A DNA stretch of 5,861 nt from Lonsdalea quercina subsp. quercina (GTDB taxonomy: Bacteria; Pseudomonadota; Gammaproteobacteria; Enterobacterales; Enterobacteriaceae), in assembly GCF_000688655.1 (NCBI RefSeq), contig NZ_JIBO01000008.1:1755-7615 (forward strand), read 5' to 3'. The stretch's first letter is position 1. Each line of letters begins with the position of its first letter. Position numbers and translations under genes: made by a program. This document shows positions 5,401 to 5,861 of this stretch, piece by piece. Below the pieces are notes generated by a model. That model searched no databases and was not told where the DNA came from. It saw only the letters and a program-made list of their open reading frames with translations.

Positions 5401-5861
5401 TAGCGAAGTCGCCGTCACGTAGCAGCGAGAGGTAGAAAGCCAGCGGTGCCGTATAGTGCAGCTTGACGCCGTTGAGGGTAAACATGGTCTTGGGAGACAG
5501 CATTTCCTGCCGCAGTAAAACACAGCTCAGTTCACCAATAAAATTGGTCGCATATCGAGTCAGATAATCAATGACATTCTTACCACGAATCTGCACGTTG
5601 CCGGAAAATGGGTATGCAGTTTCAGCAATGTCATTGAGTATCTGCCCCTCTCCATCTATGCGTCGCCGGCGTGACGAACTGAACACCACGCGATCATCTT
5701 CTTCCAATACCGCTGTCAATAGTCGGATATGATCTTCCCTCAGTACATCGCTATCACTCAGGAAGTTAATGTATTTTCCTTCCGCATGCATGAGGCTTTT
5801 TGCGCAGAGATCGTATTCAGAGACGTCGAGGGACTCGCTGCGGAAATAACGAATGGTATGG
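2492..5861 (-). CDS. Large multi-module glycosyltransferase, 5' end beyond the window
   Basis: The frame is open from the right edge to TGA 2494-2492, giving 1122 visible residues. The first ATG (5791) is not the start: the 23 codons upstream continue a GT-A domain (RYFRSESLDVSEYDLCAKSL). Numbering from that Met, module 1 is a truncated GT-A domain with DSD at 13-15. Module 2 (about 240-460) resembles a GT-A domain with YGDE and GGFD, but has VQAGE where a DxD is expected. Module 3 (about 480-740) is a complete family 2 domain: SIIIPTKD, VDNNS, LLNNDTAV near 570, NDVDLCLKV, and MHEGS. Module 4 (about 770-1099) is GT-B-like (GT4/GT1 type), with ELDDYL, RVGWGGGSSHTGD at 934-946, and KSNLRLLEYGACGYPV around Glu1021. 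No membrane segments are seen, so it is probably cytoplasmic. Such enzymes build O-antigen-like or flagellin glycans step by step; the substrate is unknown. It precedes another glycosyltransferase and fliA. Confidence 0.9.
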   Translation of the reverse strand, partial: HTIRYFRSESLDVSEYDLCAKSLMHAEGKYINFLSDSDVLREDHIRLLTAVLEEDDRVVFSSSRRRRIDGEGQILNDIAETAYPFSGNVQIRGKNVIDYLTRYATNFIGELSCVLLRQEMLSPKTMFTLNGVKLHYTAPLAFYLSLLRDGDFAMLSEPLTDRRVPAERVDGSISGPEFQEQAVYFREVQNSIFFSPDVKNPDLLEVADLDQKEHFYPFDLKEGMKTALKGKPEENTTPNWIASRYPTASESVLIKEYLGQHLEGREFGILIMDTEGDEEKLKATVESLETIESDGVLLKRIILTSSSEIAARFPSCTVREIRQEILVRTINDVVREQTFDWLMLVQAGEIFTAGGLLMTSLGLVTAQGCSAIYGDELLYGKDGQLGLSCRPDFNLDYLLSLPAVMTRHWLFNRELFLSLGGFDSKHASCMELEYILRLIEQQGMGSIGHLAEFLTISDELSISTHEGEIAVLERHLQRRGYEAGKAVATLPGHYRMIYGHQETPLVSIIIPTKDQLPVLVACVTSLLEKTRYPNYELLIVDNNSETHEAKAWLDGVAKVDPNRIRVIRYPHPFNYSAINNMAAEQARGDYLLLLNNDTAVVQPDWLDNMLNHALRPEVGIVGAKLVYPDGRIQHGGVILGLRGPAEHPFNGDPMDEPGYMQRLKVDQNYSVVTAACLMIRKSVYQQVNGLDEEAFKVSYNDVDLCLKVREAGYLTVWTPFATVMHEGSVSQKKVDTAAQEAKRKRFQGEQMAMYEKWLPVIARDPAYNINLSLNGRGFEVEPDAGLIWRPLTWRPLPVVMAHMSDQTGCGHYRIIKPFNALKDANMIDGKLSNVYLNTPTLARYEPEVLVLQKQVSAYFHDWIERISKLSNTFKVYELDDYLPNIPLKSVHRAGLPKDALKAMRKSLGFMDRFVVSTQPMAEAFAGLHDRIHVVENRLPVEWWSNLSSLRRQGKKPRVGWGGGSSHTGDLELIADIVRDLADDVEWVFFGMCPEKLRPYIHEFHKGVDIDFYPQKLASLNLDLALAPLEENIFNRCKSNLRLLEYGACGYPVICTDIEPYQCDLPVTRVRNRYKDWMDAIRMHLADLDATARMGDELRQAVYRDWMLSGDNLLLWQKAWLPD

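Noticed and set aside
5219..5422. Plus-strand open frame of 67 codons
   Set aside because: Antisense shadow of the large glycosyltransferase.
5789..5791. ATG as the true start of the large glycosyltransferase
   Set aside because: The same frame stays open to the window edge and the upstream residues continue the GT-A domain, so this Met is internal.
1..5861. CRISPR array, tRNA/rRNA gene, insertion sequence or toxin-antitoxin pair
   Set aside because: No direct-repeat array, cloverleaf, transposase motif or paired small genes were seen on reading both strands.

Overview
The window comes from a motile Gram-negative bacterium of the Enterobacterales. The evidence is the pair fliA (sigma-28) and fliZ on the minus strand, with proteins nearly co-linear with those of E. 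coli and Salmonella, plus a fliA upstream region that looks like a FlhDC-activated flagellar promoter. The genus cannot be fixed from this sequence. Every gene I can support lies on the minus strand, so transcription runs from the right edge toward position 1.

Layout in the direction of transcription: (1) 5861-2492, a very large multi-module glycosyltransferase whose 5' end lies beyond the right edge; at least four glycosyltransferase-like modules are visible. (2) 2491-2419, a 73-nt gap with a GC-rich inverted repeat. (3) 2418-1588, a smaller GT-A (family 2-like) glycosyltransferase with clearly lower GC. (4) 1587-1183, about 400 bp of AT-rich non-coding DNA holding two imperfect or short palindromes and, at its fliA-proximal end, a FlhDC-like box, a sigma-70 -10 and a sigma-28 promoter. 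(5) 1182-460, fliA, starting at GTG. (6) 407-1, the first 135 codons of fliZ, running off the left edge.

Placing glycosyltransferase genes directly upstream of fliA, in the slot where E. coli and Salmonella have fliC next to fliA, matches the known variable flagellin-glycosylation islands of Enterobacterales. The simplest reading is that the two enzymes build or attach glycans on flagellin, while FliA and FliZ set the timing of late flagellar gene expression. That substrate assignment is inferred from location; fliC itself is not in the window. The less expected observations are the stacked modules of the large enzyme, including one whose catalytic motifs look eroded, and a near-consensus sigma-28 promoter in antisense orientation inside the smaller glycosyltransferase gene.
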